Below are positions 1 to 7,900 of a DNA stretch of 64,000 nucleotides, one piece after another; positions within the stretch are counted from its first letter, which is position 1, and every line of letters starts with the position of its first letter. Source of the stretch: Vreelandella maris (GTDB lineage Bacteria; Pseudomonadota; Gammaproteobacteria; Pseudomonadales; Halomonadaceae); contig NZ_JABWCV010000001.1 in NCBI RefSeq assembly GCF_013371085.1, forward strand, positions 186,001 to 250,000. Direction: 5' to 3'. Under the pieces are notes generated by a model that did no database searches, was not told the DNA's origin, and worked only from the letters and a program-made list of their open reading frames with translations. The position numbers were made by a program, and so were the translations under genes.

Positions 1-290
1 AGCTACCGTGGGATATGATTTTTTGCGCCGAGTTATTCGAGCACTACAAGCCTGACCCGGAGGTTTATTTAGGGGCTTGCCGCTTGCTACGCCTACCGCC
101 GGAAGAGGTAATGCTGTGCGCGGCGCATAATGCTGACCTGCGTGCTGCCCGTGCATTGGGACTGAAAACGGCGTTTATCCCCCGTCGCACAGAGTATGGG
201 CCCCACCAAAGCAAAGATTTAGACGCAGAAGAAGCGTGGGATTTTGTGGCTGAAGACCTCGTCGCGTTGAGCGAGCAACTAGGGAAATAA
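1..290 (+). CDS. Haloacid dehalogenase type II, C-terminal part (cut by window edge)
   Basis: The reading frame is open from base 3 with no stop, so the gene starts outside the window and only about 95 C-terminal residues are seen. They hold the YKPDPEVY motif (the HAD motif III lysine) and the AAHNADL motif (motif IV acidic residue), as in L-2-haloacid dehalogenases of the HAD superfamily, cytosolic enzymes that remove halide from short 2-haloacids through an aspartyl ester. The nucleophile and cap domain are off the window, so substrate cannot be judged; related HAD phosphatases are the alternative. It is followed after 2 bases by the GST gene on the same strand, so the two are probably co-transcribed. 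Confidence 0.85.
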   Translation, partial: LPWDMIFCAELFEHYKPDPEVYLGACRLLRLPPEEVMLCAAHNADLRAARALGLKTAFIPRRTEYGPHQSKDLDAEEAWDFVAEDLVALSEQLGK

Positions 291-292
291 CA

Positions 293-895
293 ATGGAACT
301 CTACCTAAACGCCACCTCGCCCTATGCGCGCCTGGTGCGCATCGTATTACTGGAAAAAGGCTTGGCGGACGCCGTGACGCTGAAGTGGTGCGACCCCTGG
401 GCAGACGATGCCGATCTCTTAAAGGCCAACCCCGCCGGGCGCATTCCCGCGCTGGTCACGGAGGAGGGCACCACGCTTAGTGAATCCATGCTGATTGCCG
501 TTTACCTGGAGAGCGTAAGCCCCAACCCGGCAATGCTGCCAGCAGCCAGCCAGGGGGATGTGCTGCACTTGGCGGGTCTAGGCCAAAACCTGATGGATGC
601 CGCATTCACCACCGTGATTGCCAGAAAGCATTATGGCAACGAGATTGACGATAGCGAGCTCGGCCAGCGGCGTTCGCGAGCCATTCAGCGGCTGTTGAAG
701 CAGCTGAACAGTGAGTTTGGCGAAGAACAGCAGGCCTCAACTATCAACCTGGGTAAAATCGCTATTGCCGTAGCGCTGGATTATCTAGCCTTCAGGCTGC
801 CAGAGGTGAATTGGAAAGAAGATTATTCGCAGCTTCAAGTTTGGCATGCTGGCGTGACTGCACGGGTAAGTTTTCAAGAGACTGCATTCGTTTAG
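293..895 (+). CDS. Glutathione S-transferase family protein
   Basis: A 200-residue protein with an N-terminal thioredoxin-like GST domain (residues 1-80). It has the opening MELYLNATSPYARLVRI, the NPAGRIPAL segment carrying the cis-proline before strand 3, and the ES pair (TLSES) that contacts the glutathione gamma-glutamyl group. The C-terminal half is the expected all-helical GST domain. Length is typical of soluble bacterial GSTs. It probably conjugates glutathione to electrophiles or reduces peroxides; the substrate is unknown. The start lies 2 bases after the dehalogenase stop, with AGGGAAATAACA upstream. A dehalogenase next to a GST would suit detoxification of halogenated compounds, but that is only inference. 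Confidence 0.88.
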   Translation: MELYLNATSPYARLVRIVLLEKGLADAVTLKWCDPWADDADLLKANPAGRIPALVTEEGTTLSESMLIAVYLESVSPNPAMLPAASQGDVLHLAGLGQNLMDAAFTTVIARKHYGNEIDDSELGQRRSRAIQRLLKQLNSEFGEEQQASTINLGKIAIAVALDYLAFRLPEVNWKEDYSQLQVWHAGVTARVSFQETAFV

Positions 896-1100
896 CAGAG
901 CCTATGCCAATACCATGATTGCCAGTATCACCTCGCTACTGCGGGGTGTTATCGTCTGGCCAAACATCACCTAGCCGCATTTGTTTTTAACCGAGAAGCG
1001 ATACTTACCTTCTTGTATGGCAAAAAGCCCTATAAAGGCACAGTGGACGGGGGCTTTAGCCCGTGACCATTCCAGCAGCCATACAGATAAGCGATTAAAA

Positions 1101-1895
1101 ATGACAACCACCACAGCCGCCCCCATCACCATTGCACTCGCCCAATTGCCCATTAGCAAAGCGGCGGTAGACGAAAACCTACAAACGCACCTGACTTACA
1201 TAGAACGCGCTGCTGCGCTGGGGGCCAACATGGTGGCCTTTCCCGAACTCTCGCTCACCGGCTACGAGCTGGCGCTACTCAGCCAGTTGGCTATGCCCCG
1301 CAACGATAAAATCTTTGCCACGCTCACTGCCGCCGCCGTAGCTACTAACACGGTGGTGATTGCAGGCTGCCCGCTGCATAACCCAAACGGCAAACCCTAC
1401 ATTGCAGCGGTGATCTGCTTCCCCAACGGTGAACACACCTTCTACCTAAAACAGCACCTTCACGAAGGGGAGGATGTCTATTGTGCTCCCGGCCACGAAA
1501 GCGGCCTGATCAACGTAAACGGCACCCGCATAGCCCTAGCCGTTTGTGCCGACTTTACCCACCCAAGCCACGCCGCTAACGCCGCCGCCCAACAAGCGGA
1601 CGTATACCTAGCCAGCGCTCTGATCTCCCCAGGCGGTTACGCCAAAGATGCCGAGCTACTTGCCGCCATAGCACAACGGCACCAGTTTCCGGTACTGCTC
1701 GCCAACCACGTTTCCATCACAGGCGGCTGGCAAACCTGCGGTAACAGCGGCGGCTGGAACGCAGCAGGGGAGCTAGCGGTTAGCGCCCCCGGCACTCAGC
1801 CCAGCTTAGTGCTGTGCCGCATTCACCACGGTGCCATAACTGGTAGCGTGGAAGTGATGACTCACACTCATTATAAAGAATTAGTTATCGACTAA
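1101..1895 (+). CDS. Carbon-nitrogen hydrolase (nitrilase superfamily)
   Basis: A 264-residue enzyme of the nitrilase/amidase superfamily. All three catalytic residues are visible: Glu in FPELSLTGYE, Lys in YLKQHLHEGED and Cys in LAVCADFTHP. The family hydrolyses amides or nitriles in the cytosol; the exact substrate cannot be read from sequence. The frame is open back to base 981, but the residues before ATG 1101 do not resemble the family, and the conserved region (ITIALAQLPI) begins just after this ATG, so 1101 is preferred; its ribosome binding site is weak. It stands alone, with about 200 bases before it and DUF427 after it on the same strand. Confidence 0.85.
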   Translation: MTTTTAAPITIALAQLPISKAAVDENLQTHLTYIERAAALGANMVAFPELSLTGYELALLSQLAMPRNDKIFATLTAAAVATNTVVIAGCPLHNPNGKPYIAAVICFPNGEHTFYLKQHLHEGEDVYCAPGHESGLINVNGTRIALAVCADFTHPSHAANAAAQQADVYLASALISPGGYAKDAELLAAIAQRHQFPVLLANHVSITGGWQTCGNSGGWNAAGELAVSAPGTQPSLVLCRIHHGAITGSVEVMTHTHYKELVID

Positions 1896-1979
1896 AAACT
1901 AAGCTGCCGAGGTAGGCTTAACTTATGTTTGCTGCTAGTCTCGAAGTATTAGAGCGAAAAACGCCGCAGGGAATATAAG

Positions 1980-2300
1980 ATGCAAGATGCCCGCATAACG
2001 CTTCACCCAAGCAAGCAGCGCATGCAAGTGCAGGTTGAGGGCATTCTGTTAGCCGACTCCACAAATACGCTTGAACTCCGCGAACATGGCTATCCGCCAC
2101 GCCACTACTTTCCACGCGAAGATGTACGGATGGACTTACTCACCGTTTCAGGAACCACCACTTATTGTCCCTTTAAAGGGCATACGGTGTATTTCTCGCT
2201 GGGTGAGAATCAGGATATTGCTTGGAGTTATGAGGAGCCGATTGAGGGTATGGAGGCTATAGCGGGAACATTGGCATTTGATAGGGTGAGGAACGGTTGA
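1980..2300 (+). CDS. DUF427 domain-containing protein
   Basis: A 106-residue single-domain protein that matches the DUF427 family from end to end. Characteristic parts are the HYFPREDVRMDLL segment and TTYCPFKGHTVYFSL, followed by the acidic IAWSYEEPIEGM. The family forms a small beta-barrel; its biochemical role is not established, so none is given. The length is normal and the gene looks intact, with base composition like the rest of the chromosome. It marks the left edge of the AT-rich island that begins right after its stop codon. Confidence 0.85.
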   Translation: MQDARITLHPSKQRMQVQVEGILLADSTNTLELREHGYPPRHYFPREDVRMDLLTVSGTTTYCPFKGHTVYFSLGENQDIAWSYEEPIEGMEAIAGTLAFDRVRNG

Positions 2301-2396
2301 CTCATCCTGATCCTAAGTATACAGGTAGATTCGGCTATTAGAGCTATCAAAAAAATTTTTCATAAAAAGATTTTTAATAAAATTGGTGTGTAAAAA

Positions 2397-2867
2397 ATGA
2401 AAAAGATATTTTTTTCTTACTCTCATAAAGACGAAGATATAAGAGATAAGCTTGATACGCAGCTTTCTTTATTGAAAAGAAGAGGTGTTATTGAGGCTTG
2501 GCATGATAGGGCTATTGATGTTGGTAGTGAGCTAGATAAAGAAATTGACGAGCATGTAAGAAATGATGACATAATTTTACTTTTAGTTAGTCCTGACTTC
2601 ATTGCTTCAGATTATTGTTTTGATACTGAGATGAAAATTGCTATGGAACGACATAACAGTGGAGATGCTATTGTTGTGCCAATAATTATAAGGCCTTGCG
2701 ACTGGAAAGAAGCACCGTTTGGTAAGTTAATGGCTGCGCCAAAGGATGGCCGTCCAGTTACTTTATGGGAAAACCAAGACTCAGCTTTTCTAGATATAGT
2801 AGATTCAATAAAAAAAGCTATCAAGAAAGTATCTGATAAACATGCTGTATCTCGAGGTAAAGCATGA
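2397..2867 (+). CDS. TIR-domain protein (TIR only)
   Basis: A 156-residue protein that is almost entirely one TIR domain (residues 2-140). The first strand is KKIFFSYSHKDED, the region after the second helix is WHDRAIDVG, and the helix carrying the presumed catalytic glutamate is SPDFIASDYCFDTEM (Glu78). Bacterial TIR domains commonly cleave NAD+ or make cyclic ADP-ribose signals during phage defence; here that activity is inferred from the glutamate. Residues 141-156 are a short basic tail with no other domain. The gene overlaps the next one by ATGA (2864-2867), so the two are translationally coupled. Its TIR is a clear paralogue of that of the neighbour. It is strongly AT-rich relative to the chromosome. 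Confidence 0.85.
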   Translation: MKKIFFSYSHKDEDIRDKLDTQLSLLKRRGVIEAWHDRAIDVGSELDKEIDEHVRNDDIILLLVSPDFIASDYCFDTEMKIAMERHNSGDAIVVPIIIRPCDWKEAPFGKLMAAPKDGRPVTLWENQDSAFLDIVDSIKKAIKKVSDKHAVSRGKA

Positions 2868-5407
2868 AAAAGATATTTATTAGCTACAGTAGTGCAGATG
2901 AAAAATACAAAGATCAAATGATCTCCCATCTGAGTGGGTTAAAGCACAGAGGAGTGATAGAAACTTGGCATAATAGAGATATTGTCGCTGGTGATGTAAA
3001 AGGCGATGAAATTGATCAAAATATTAATCAAGCTGCTGTAATACTTCTTATGGTAAGCCCAGACTTTATTGGGTCAGTATATTGTTATGGACATGAAATG
3101 CAGTATGCTATACAGCTTCATGAGGAAGGCCGGGCAAGAGTAATACCTGTTATGTTGAGGCCTTGTGATATCGAAGGCGCGCCTTTTGAAAATTTAAAAA
3201 GTGTTCCCGAAAGAAATTGGATCAGCCAATATGATGATAAGGATAGTGTTTTTCTAGAAGTTGTCGAGCAAATAAAAATCGCAATTAAAGAAGCGGTTAC
3301 AAAGAAAGAGCCGGCGACGAAGAAAGATTATGTACATAAAAGTTCTTTTTTTGAATGGCTAAATGACACGGAAGTTGTTCTTAAAAGCAGAACTACAGAA
3401 GTTATAAAATTGGACGATATTTATATCTATCCAGATCTTCGTGCCCTAGATTCAGATGATGAAAGCTTTTTAGAAATATCATCAGCTCGGCTACCAGAAA
3501 GTGAAGGATATGCCCTTGTTCTTGGTGAAGAACAATCAGGGAAATCAGCTCTTGCAAAATCACTCTACAAAGATGCTTTTAAGAACGGAAAAAAGCCAGT
3601 ATTTATTGATGCTGAAAATTTGAATGAAAGTGATATAGTTGAGCTTTGTAATAAAGAGATAAAAAATCAATATAATAATATCGATTGTCTTACAGGAATA
3701 GTTCCAGCCGAAAGGTTTTTGATAATAGATAATTTTGCCAGTGTGTCTTTAAATAAAAAGCATCAAAACATACTGCTGGATGGCATAGAGAGAGAATTTA
3801 ATACTTGTGTGATTCTTGCCTCTGACTCTTTTCAATACGTTATTCCTGATATTGAAGGTATGGCAATATTTTCTGTTAAAGAGATTTTGCCTTTAGGTAA
3901 CTTTAAACGCGAAAAATTAATTGAGAAATGGGTTTCTGTTGGTAGAGACAAAGAAATTGATGAGGCTGAGCTTTTTTACTATGTAGACGAGCTTAAAACA
4001 AGGATGGATTCCTTAGTGAGGCGAAGTGTAATTCCACCTAAGCCTATATATCTACTTAGCTTGTTGCAAATTTTTGAAGCATATACTGCCCAGCAAATTG
4101 ATTTGACTTCGTTTGGGCATTGTTACCAATACCTAGTATATCAAGCTCTAGAGAAAGCGGATATATCTGGAAAAGATATTGATAAATACATGAATGTAAT
4201 GACTGAGTTTGCGTGGTCGCAATTTGAAAATGGTGGTGAGCTAAGCCCAGAAGCTCTGGGTGTCTTTTTTAGAAAATATTCAGAAACATATTTAGCTGTA
4301 GACGAGAAGAATGTTATCAGTAGGCTAGTTAACTGCAGCATATTGTCAAAAAATGAAAATGGTTATAATTTTAAATATCCGTACATTTATTATTTTTTTG
4401 CTTCTAAATATATATCAGAGCAATACAATAAAAACATAAAAGTAAAGGAGAGTTTTGTTTTTTTGCTAGAGAATCTCCACAAAGAGGACTGTGCAAATAT
4501 AATTGTTTTTATTACACATCATACTAAAGATGCTTGGATTTTAGATGAAATACAAGTTTGTATGATGGATTTATTCCAAGAAGAAAGTGCTGCGAGTTTG
4601 AACCGGGATTCATTGAAATTTATGGAGAGCTTTCTTGGTGATATACCAGATTTAATACTTGAGCAAAGAAAAATTGAAGATGAGCGTGAAAAAAATGCTC
4701 ATGATTTAGATCGAATGGAAATAAGAAATAAGAAATATGAAAATGAGATAGAAAACTTAGAGCCAAGTGACACCCTGGCAAGAATAAATAAGGCCTTTAA
4801 GGGAATTGAGATTCTAGGGCAGATTGTACGTAATCGATCTGCGTCACTTCCTAAAGAAATGCTTGTCGATTTGGTTAAAGAGGGATTTGATACCGGGCTG
4901 AGGTTTTTGTCTTATTTTTTAAGTATTTCTGATGCTTCAAAAGGTGAAGTTATCAAAATCATCGAGCATGTTTTACAGGAGAACCCAAGAGTAAGTGATA
5001 AGGACTTAGAAAAAGAAGCCAAACATACTTATATGCTTCTGACCTATGGGGTGATTTTTGGTGTTCTGAGAAAAATATCAAGCTCAATGGGAGGTGTGGA
5101 AGTAGAGGAGTTGTGTAGAATAGTTGAAGAAGAAAACGGGACGCCAGCTGTTAAGCTCATAAATCAATCGATGCATTTGCATTTTCATAAAAGGTTAGAC
5201 TTTAAGCGAATAACAGAACTTCAAAAAGAGTTTCGCTCTAATCCAACATGTAAAAGAATATTAAGAGAAAATGTGATACAACATACATACATGTTTCCCG
5301 TAGAGTATAAGGATAAGCAAAAGATTGCTCAATCTTTAAATGTTAGTATGCAAAGCCAGCGCCGAATTGAAAGTGCTAAAGGTGGAAAGTTACTTAATAG
5401 AAAGTGA
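2864..5407 (+). CDS. TIR-STAND NTPase, candidate immune sensor/effector
   Basis: An 847-residue multidomain protein. Residues 2-140 are a TIR domain with the presumed NADase glutamate at Glu78 (YCYGHEM). A linker is followed by a P-loop NTPase: Walker A GEEQSGKS at 221-228 and Walker B RFLIIDN at 284-290. The segment FKYPYIYYFFASKYI at 503-517 resembles the conserved motif that ends the winged-helix part of NACHT/STAND ATPases. Residues 599-634 form a charged coiled coil, and roughly 640-847 is helical with no domain I recognise, probably the sensor. A GAGG ribosome binding site precedes the ATG. The 60-base line 3361-3420 is 32% GC and 4381-4440 is 18% GC, far below its neighbours, which indicates horizontal transfer. 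Not Thoeris: no SIR2/SLOG partner is present. Confidence 0.82.
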   Translation: MKKIFISYSSADEKYKDQMISHLSGLKHRGVIETWHNRDIVAGDVKGDEIDQNINQAAVILLMVSPDFIGSVYCYGHEMQYAIQLHEEGRARVIPVMLRPCDIEGAPFENLKSVPERNWISQYDDKDSVFLEVVEQIKIAIKEAVTKKEPATKKDYVHKSSFFEWLNDTEVVLKSRTTEVIKLDDIYIYPDLRALDSDDESFLEISSARLPESEGYALVLGEEQSGKSALAKSLYKDAFKNGKKPVFIDAENLNESDIVELCNKEIKNQYNNIDCLTGIVPAERFLIIDNFASVSLNKKHQNILLDGIEREFNTCVILASDSFQYVIPDIEGMAIFSVKEILPLGNFKREKLIEKWVSVGRDKEIDEAELFYYVDELKTRMDSLVRRSVIPPKPIYLLSLLQIFEAYTAQQIDLTSFGHCYQYLVYQALEKADISGKDIDKYMNVMTEFAWSQFENGGELSPEALGVFFRKYSETYLAVDEKNVISRLVNCSILSKNENGYNFKYPYIYYFFASKYISEQYNKNIKVKESFVFLLENLHKEDCANIIVFITHHTKDAWILDEIQVCMMDLFQEESAASLNRDSLKFMESFLGDIPDLILEQRKIEDEREKNAHDLDRMEIRNKKYENEIENLEPSDTLARINKAFKGIEILGQIVRNRSASLPKEMLVDLVKEGFDTGLRFLSYFLSISDASKGEVIKIIEHVLQENPRVSDKDLEKEAKHTYMLLTYGVIFGVLRKISSSMGGVEVEELCRIVEEENGTPAVKLINQSMHLHFHKRLDFKRITELQKEFRSNPTCKRILRENVIQHTYMFPVEYKDKQKIAQSLNVSMQSQRRIESAKGGKLLNRK

Positions 5408-5514
5408 TCAAAGTTATCAGTGCTATGCTGTGGAATGCACGCTATGACAACATGTCGTAGCGAGCCCCCATTCAAAGTCAATAACTGCTCTTAGCCGAAA
5501 ACCGATACTACTAC

Positions 5515-5531
5515 AACCGATGGAGTCGGTT
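5515..5531 (+). terminator. Weak hairpin between convergent TIR-STAND gene and recD
   Basis: AACCGA (5515-5520), loop TGGAG, TCGGTT (5526-5531). It sits between two convergent genes, the usual place for a terminator. The T-run is poor, so activity is uncertain. Confidence 0.35.
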
Positions 5532-5535
5532 TCAA

Positions 5536-7890
5536 TTAACCCCCAACCCCACTAACCCTAATAACCTCCCTCACCACAGCCTCATTCAACACTCCGCGTT
5601 TGGCTTCTACCACCGTGAGCCAATCGCGGGCGCGGGTGATGGCGGTGTAGACCAGCTCGCGGGTGAGAATCGGGTTGGGCGTTTGCGGTAGCAGCAGGGC
5701 GGTGTGCTGAAACTCCGAACCTTGGGATTTGTGTACCGTCATCGCGAACACGGTTTCTACCGCGTGCAGGCGGGAAGGCAGCACCCAGTGAATGGGGTTT
5801 TCCGGGTCGCTGGTCGGAAAGGCGACTCTTAATAGCGTTCTTCCTGGCGCTCCTAATGAAGAGCGTGGATCAGGCACTGCCATTGTGATGCCGATATCGC
5901 CGTTCATCAGTTTCAAGCCATAGTCGTTTTGGGTGACCAGCACCGGGCGGCCTTCGAACCAGCCTTTCTCTAGCGTGTGGTCGTTGCCGAACAGCAGCTT
6001 TTCGCGACGCAGGGTTTTGGCGATTCGCAGGTTTAAACCTTCTACCCCCCAGGGGCCTTTGCGTAGCGCGCATAGCAGCTGAAAGCGGCTGTAAGCCTTA
6101 AGTACTTCCTTCGCCCAGGCATCGTAAATCTCGACGTGCTCTTCAAATGCTAGTGCCGTATCAGGCCGCTCTCTCGCCAGGGTATTCAGGTAGTGCTGAT
6201 AGCCGGTGGGCGGTGCAATCGGCTCGTCCTTGAAATTGGTGCGGCCTTCGCCTGCGTTGGGAAAACGCTCCGCGCTGCCGGTAATTACCAGGCGCTCCAG
6301 GGCGCTGTCTTCGTTTTGTGCATCAGGCTTCAACACCAGGTGGTGCAGGTCGGCGTAGCCGTCATTTAGTATGCCATGCACGGCTTGGTGTTTATCCCGT
6401 TCCCGCATTGCCTCGCTTAGCGGCTGGTTAATCGCCTGGGCGAGCTGGCCGATGCCGCTTGTTTCAGTAAAGCGGTGGCTTACCCGCAGCATGGTAATGG
6501 CTTGGTCCAGCGCCTGGCCGTCCGGGTCGATTAATGCCTCTGGCAGCGGGTGGTCGGTGAGTTCGGCTAGCCACTGCGCCGTGGCGGGTGTGTAGTGGGC
6601 GGCGTCGGCGCGGCGGCATAGGTCGCCCAGCACGGCACCTGCTTCCACGGATGCCAACTGGTCTTTATCCCCCAGCAGCACCAGCTTGGCGCTGGTGGGT
6701 AGGGCGCTGAGCAGCGCCGTCATCATTTCGATATCCACCATCGAGGCTTCATCCACCACCAGCACATCCAGCGCCAGCGGGTTGGCGGCGTTATGGCGGA
6801 AGTGGCGGGTGTCGGCGCGGGCGCCAAGTAGCCTGTGGATCGTGGTCACTTCCGTCGGAATGTCGATTGCGTTCGATGAAGAAGCGGCAGTGTGCTCACC
6901 TAATAGCGATTCCAACCCGCTAAGGGGTAGGTCTTTCACCTGCCCGGCGATGGATTCATTTAGCCGTGCCGCGGCCTTGCCGGTGGGGGCGGCCAGGCGA
7001 ATGCGCAGCGGGTAGGCGTTGGTCTGGGCCAGTTGCAGGGTTTGCAGCAGGGCTAGCAGGCGCACCACGGTGGTGGTTTTGCCGGTGCCAGGGCCGCCGG
7101 TGATGATCGCGAACGGGCTTCGGGCGGCGAGGGCGCAGGCGGCTTTTTGCCAGTCTAGGGTGTTGGTGGGTTTGAAGAGGATGTTTAGGGCTTGGGAGAG
7201 TATTCCAGGGTGACTATCGTCACCCATTCCCATCGCCCAATGAATTGGGCTCCTACAAGGGCTATCTGGCCCATCGCCATCCTTCATGGTGAGGCGGTTG
7301 GCGATTTCTTGGTGCAGGGTTTGCTCGAACTGCCAGTAGCGGCGTAGGTAGAGCTTGCTGGTGTTGCCGCTGTGGCTCACCACCAGGGGCGTATTGCCGA
7401 GGCCGTCGCTGATCAGCGTGGGATGGTTGAGCGCGGCCTGCCACTCGGGCAGCGTTAGCGTAGCCAGCACGTGGCTGGGCAGCGGCGGTGGGTCGTTTAG
7501 GTCGTCGCCTTCCGGCGGCAGCGAAAGCGCAAAATCCGGCGCTTCCAGCGTCGCAGCTATGTCCAGGCATACATGGCCACGGCCAAGCTGGTGGCTGGCC
7601 AGCGCAGCGCCTAGCAATAGCAGTGGCGGGGCGTTTTGGGTTTCGCGGTCGAGAAAGCGCACCAGGGCTAGGTCCAGATCCCGCAGCCAGCCACGGGAAA
7701 CCCAGCGTTCACACAGCAGAAATAGCGCGGCGGTGTCGCTTAGCGCGGGGTGCGGTTGGGTAGCACTGGCGGCTGCTTCTGTCGGTGGTGTTGCCGATGC
7801 GGTTGAATCAGGTGCAGCGGCCGGGGCGTCATCGGCGAACAGGTCAAGGTTCATGGACTCGCTTTTGGAAGCCGTGTCTCGCTTACTCAT
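5536..7890 (-). CDS. recD: Exodeoxyribonuclease V alpha chain RecD
   Basis: About 784 residues; the 5'-3' helicase subunit of RecBCD. Motifs: Walker A GGPGTGKTTT (near residues 262-272), LVVDEASMVDIEMM, VLLGDKDQLASVEAG and the C-terminal TVHKSQGSEF. The frame is open to 7962, but ATG 7890 has GAGGAAACAGTT in front and lies 10 bases after the recB stop, so it is preferred. recD and recB are co-transcribed. Unusual: about residues 211-228, some 45 residues before Walker A, are encoded by two tandem hairpins that look like a REP element (see 7208-7256). The insert is in frame and lies between recognisable RecD segments, so the protein probably still works. Confidence 0.95.
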   Translation of the reverse strand: MSKRDTASKSESMNLDLFADDAPAAAPDSTASATPPTEAAASATQPHPALSDTAALFLLCERWVSRGWLRDLDLALVRFLDRETQNAPPLLLLGAALASHQLGRGHVCLDIAATLEAPDFALSLPPEGDDLNDPPPLPSHVLATLTLPEWQAALNHPTLISDGLGNTPLVVSHSGNTSKLYLRRYWQFEQTLHQEIANRLTMKDGDGPDSPCRSPIHWAMGMGDDSHPGILSQALNILFKPTNTLDWQKAACALAARSPFAIITGGPGTGKTTTVVRLLALLQTLQLAQTNAYPLRIRLAAPTGKAAARLNESIAGQVKDLPLSGLESLLGEHTAASSSNAIDIPTEVTTIHRLLGARADTRHFRHNAANPLALDVLVVDEASMVDIEMMTALLSALPTSAKLVLLGDKDQLASVEAGAVLGDLCRRADAAHYTPATAQWLAELTDHPLPEALIDPDGQALDQAITMLRVSHRFTETSGIGQLAQAINQPLSEAMRERDKHQAVHGILNDGYADLHHLVLKPDAQNEDSALERLVITGSAERFPNAGEGRTNFKDEPIAPPTGYQHYLNTLARERPDTALAFEEHVEIYDAWAKEVLKAYSRFQLLCALRKGPWGVEGLNLRIAKTLRREKLLFGNDHTLEKGWFEGRPVLVTQNDYGLKLMNGDIGITMAVPDPRSSLGAPGRTLLRVAFPTSDPENPIHWVLPSRLHAVETVFAMTVHKSQGSEFQHTALLLPQTPNPILTRELVYTAITRARDWLTVVEAKRGVLNEAVVREVIRVSGVGG
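7208..7256 (-). repeat. REP-like double hairpin inside recD, read in frame
   Basis: Two adjacent hairpins: GGGTGAC (7208-7214), TATC, GTCACCC (7219-7225); and GCCCAAT (7235-7241), GA, ATTGGGC (7244-7250). On the recD strand the second is preceded by TTGTAGGAGC, which resembles the conserved head of Pseudomonas-type REP elements. The stretch encodes about 17 residues (CRSPIHWAMGMGDDSHP) in the RecD frame. Seen directly: the two hairpins and the open frame. Inferred: that it is a dispersed repeat, since no second copy is in the window. Confidence 0.6.
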
Positions 7891-7900
7891 AACTGTTTCC

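Noticed and set aside
895..1100. Terminator-like AAAGCCC / GGGCTTT pair (1024-1057) before the hydrolase
   Set aside because: The loop is about 20 bases and no T-run follows.
2397..5407. Thoeris or Avs system
   Set aside because: There is no ThsA-type SIR2/SLOG gene, and the domain set differs from named Avs types as far as I can recall.
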